Below, piece after piece: positions 5,971 through 6,764 of a stretch of 6,764 nt of DNA. How positions within the stretch are numbered: position 1 is the stretch's first letter; each line of letters begins with the position of its first letter. Both the position numbers and the translations under genes were made by a program. The stretch is from Lautropia sp. Lineage in GTDB: Bacteria > Pseudomonadota > Gammaproteobacteria > Burkholderiales > Burkholderiaceae_E. Below the pieces are notes generated by a model. It searched no databases, had not been told where the DNA came from, and saw only the letters and a program-made list of their open reading frames with translations. Location: positions 1 to 6,764 of the forward strand of contig JACCRJ010000031.1 in assembly GCA_013813615.1 (NCBI GenBank), written 5' to 3'.

Positions 5971-6005
5971 ACGACCTTGATGTCGATCACGGCCCCGCGA
6001 TAGGG

Positions 6006-6764
6006 CTAGGAGCCGCTCGCCGCGGCCGACCAGAGCAACCGCAGCGCAAGACCTGTCAGAATCAGTTTGAAGGCCAGTTGAAAGACCCGCTCCGGCAGGG
6101 CGGTCAGGACCCTGGCGCCGGCCTGCGTCCCCAGCTGGCCCGCCACGAGCATGGCAGCGATCATCGGCAGCCATTCGGTGAACGCGAACCCGAGCACGCC
6201 GAACGCGATCACCTTGGCCGCATGCTGTACCACCATGCAAGCGGCGTGTGTTCCCACCACGCCGAGCTTGCCCATCCGCTTGACGTCCCAGAAGGCCGCC
6301 ACCATCGGTCCGGTGGCCCCGACGAACATGGTGCAGAAACTGGCGCCGGCGCCGACCAGCAGAAAGGCCCGATCAGGAATTGCGCGGGCGCCGAGCCTGG
6401 GCCCCCAGACTGTCCATAGGATGAACAAGCCGAGGATGATCTGCAGCGTCGAGGTCGGCAGCGCGACCAGCACCAGGCTGGCGATAGCGATGCCGACGAT
6501 CGTGCCGACGGTGAACCAGGCAAGCATCGAGCGCTGCACGCTCTTGCGCAGCGTCACCAGGCGTCCGGCGTTCGAGCCGGCCTGCACCACGCCGTGGATC
6601 GGCAATACCACCGTTGGCGGCAGCACGGCCAGCATCACCGCCAGCATTGCCACGCCTCCGCCGATGCCGAAGGCCGCGGAAATGGCGGCGGTGACGAATG
6701 CGGCGGCGACCAGCGCGACGGCCCAGGCGATGCCGAGGCCGTCCGGTATCAGGAGGTCCAAGCT
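6006..6764 (-). CDS. TSUP family membrane permease (TauE/SafE type), 5' end at window edge
   Basis: This hydrophobic protein of at least 251 residues matches the sulfite/organosulfur exporter-like TSUP family (TauE/SafE domain), whose members have about eight helices and move anions such as sulfite, sulfonates or sulfoacetate. The first repeat has AAFGIGGGVAMLAVMLAVLP followed by VVQAGSNAGRLVTLRKSV. The second has MFVGATGPMVAAFW then VVGTHAACMVVQHAAKVIAF, the mirrored half of the family's internal duplication. About seven or eight hydrophobic stretches are visible. The frame is open to the right edge: a TTG at 6761 could be the start, giving 251 residues and a normal length, but the codon before it is also open, so the true start may lie outside. 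No internal ATG precedes the first signature. The substrate is not readable; no sulfur-metabolism gene is in view. Confidence 0.87.
   Translation of the reverse strand, partial: SLDLLIPDGLGIAWAVALVAAAFVTAAISAAFGIGGGVAMLAVMLAVLPPTVVLPIHGVVQAGSNAGRLVTLRKSVQRSMLAWFTVGTIVGIAIASLVLVALPTSTLQIILGLFILWTVWGPRLGARAIPDRAFLLVGAGASFCTMFVGATGPMVAAFWDVKRMGKLGVVGTHAACMVVQHAAKVIAFGVLGFAFTEWLPMIAAMLVAGQLGTQAGARVLTALPERVFQLAFKLILTGLALRLLWSAAASGS

Noticed and set aside
5887..6240. Long upstream extension of the cysteine-rich frame into the permease gene
   Set aside because: Most of it overlaps the TSUP permease in another frame and reads as Arg/Gly-rich shadow sequence; only the part downstream of about 5940 has gene-like codon use.

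Overview
The window is a GC-rich stretch of bacterial chromosome. Dense coding, strong G/C preference at third codon positions and the gene families present suggest a Proteobacterium, most likely a Burkholderiales-type beta-proteobacterium. That is an inference from composition and gene content; the window has no rRNA or other marker gene. I saw no tRNA, rRNA, CRISPR array, insertion sequence or phage gene.

Left part (1-3126, minus strand): an apparent three-gene operon read right to left. It starts with a TetR/AcrR-type repressor carrying a lysine/alanine/proline-rich C-terminal tail. This overlaps by 4 bases (ATGA) a 720-residue protein that joins an alpha/beta hydrolase to a MurG/UGT-like glycosyltransferase. 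The third gene is a second alpha/beta hydrolase, cut by the left edge. The repressor start codon lies between the arms of a perfect 9-bp inverted repeat, and a third, related half-site overlaps a TTGACA -35 element. This looks like an autoregulated operator controlling the hydrolase/glycosyltransferase cassette.

Middle (3127-4133): a 170-bp divergent intergenic region, then a membrane-anchored diguanylate cyclase (two transmembrane helices, active GGEEF site, RxxD inhibitory site) on the plus strand.

Right-middle (4180-5602, plus strand): a classical short-chain dehydrogenase/reductase followed after 13 bp by an RraA-like / HMG-aldolase-like protein. The two are probably co-transcribed and could act on successive steps of hydroxy-acid or keto-acid metabolism. 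The dehydrogenase has an extended -10 element six bases before its ATG, which suggests a leaderless transcript.

Right end (5626-6764, minus strand): a TSUP (TauE/SafE) family permease that runs to the window edge, followed by a small cysteine-rich zinc-ribbon-like protein whose reading frame appears broken by a one-base shift near its 5' end. This pair converges on the RraA-like gene with 23 bp between stop codons.

The most unusual items are the hydrolase-glycosyltransferase fusion with its own TetR repressor and second hydrolase, the operator-like repeats around the repressor start, and the apparent frameshift in the cysteine-rich gene.
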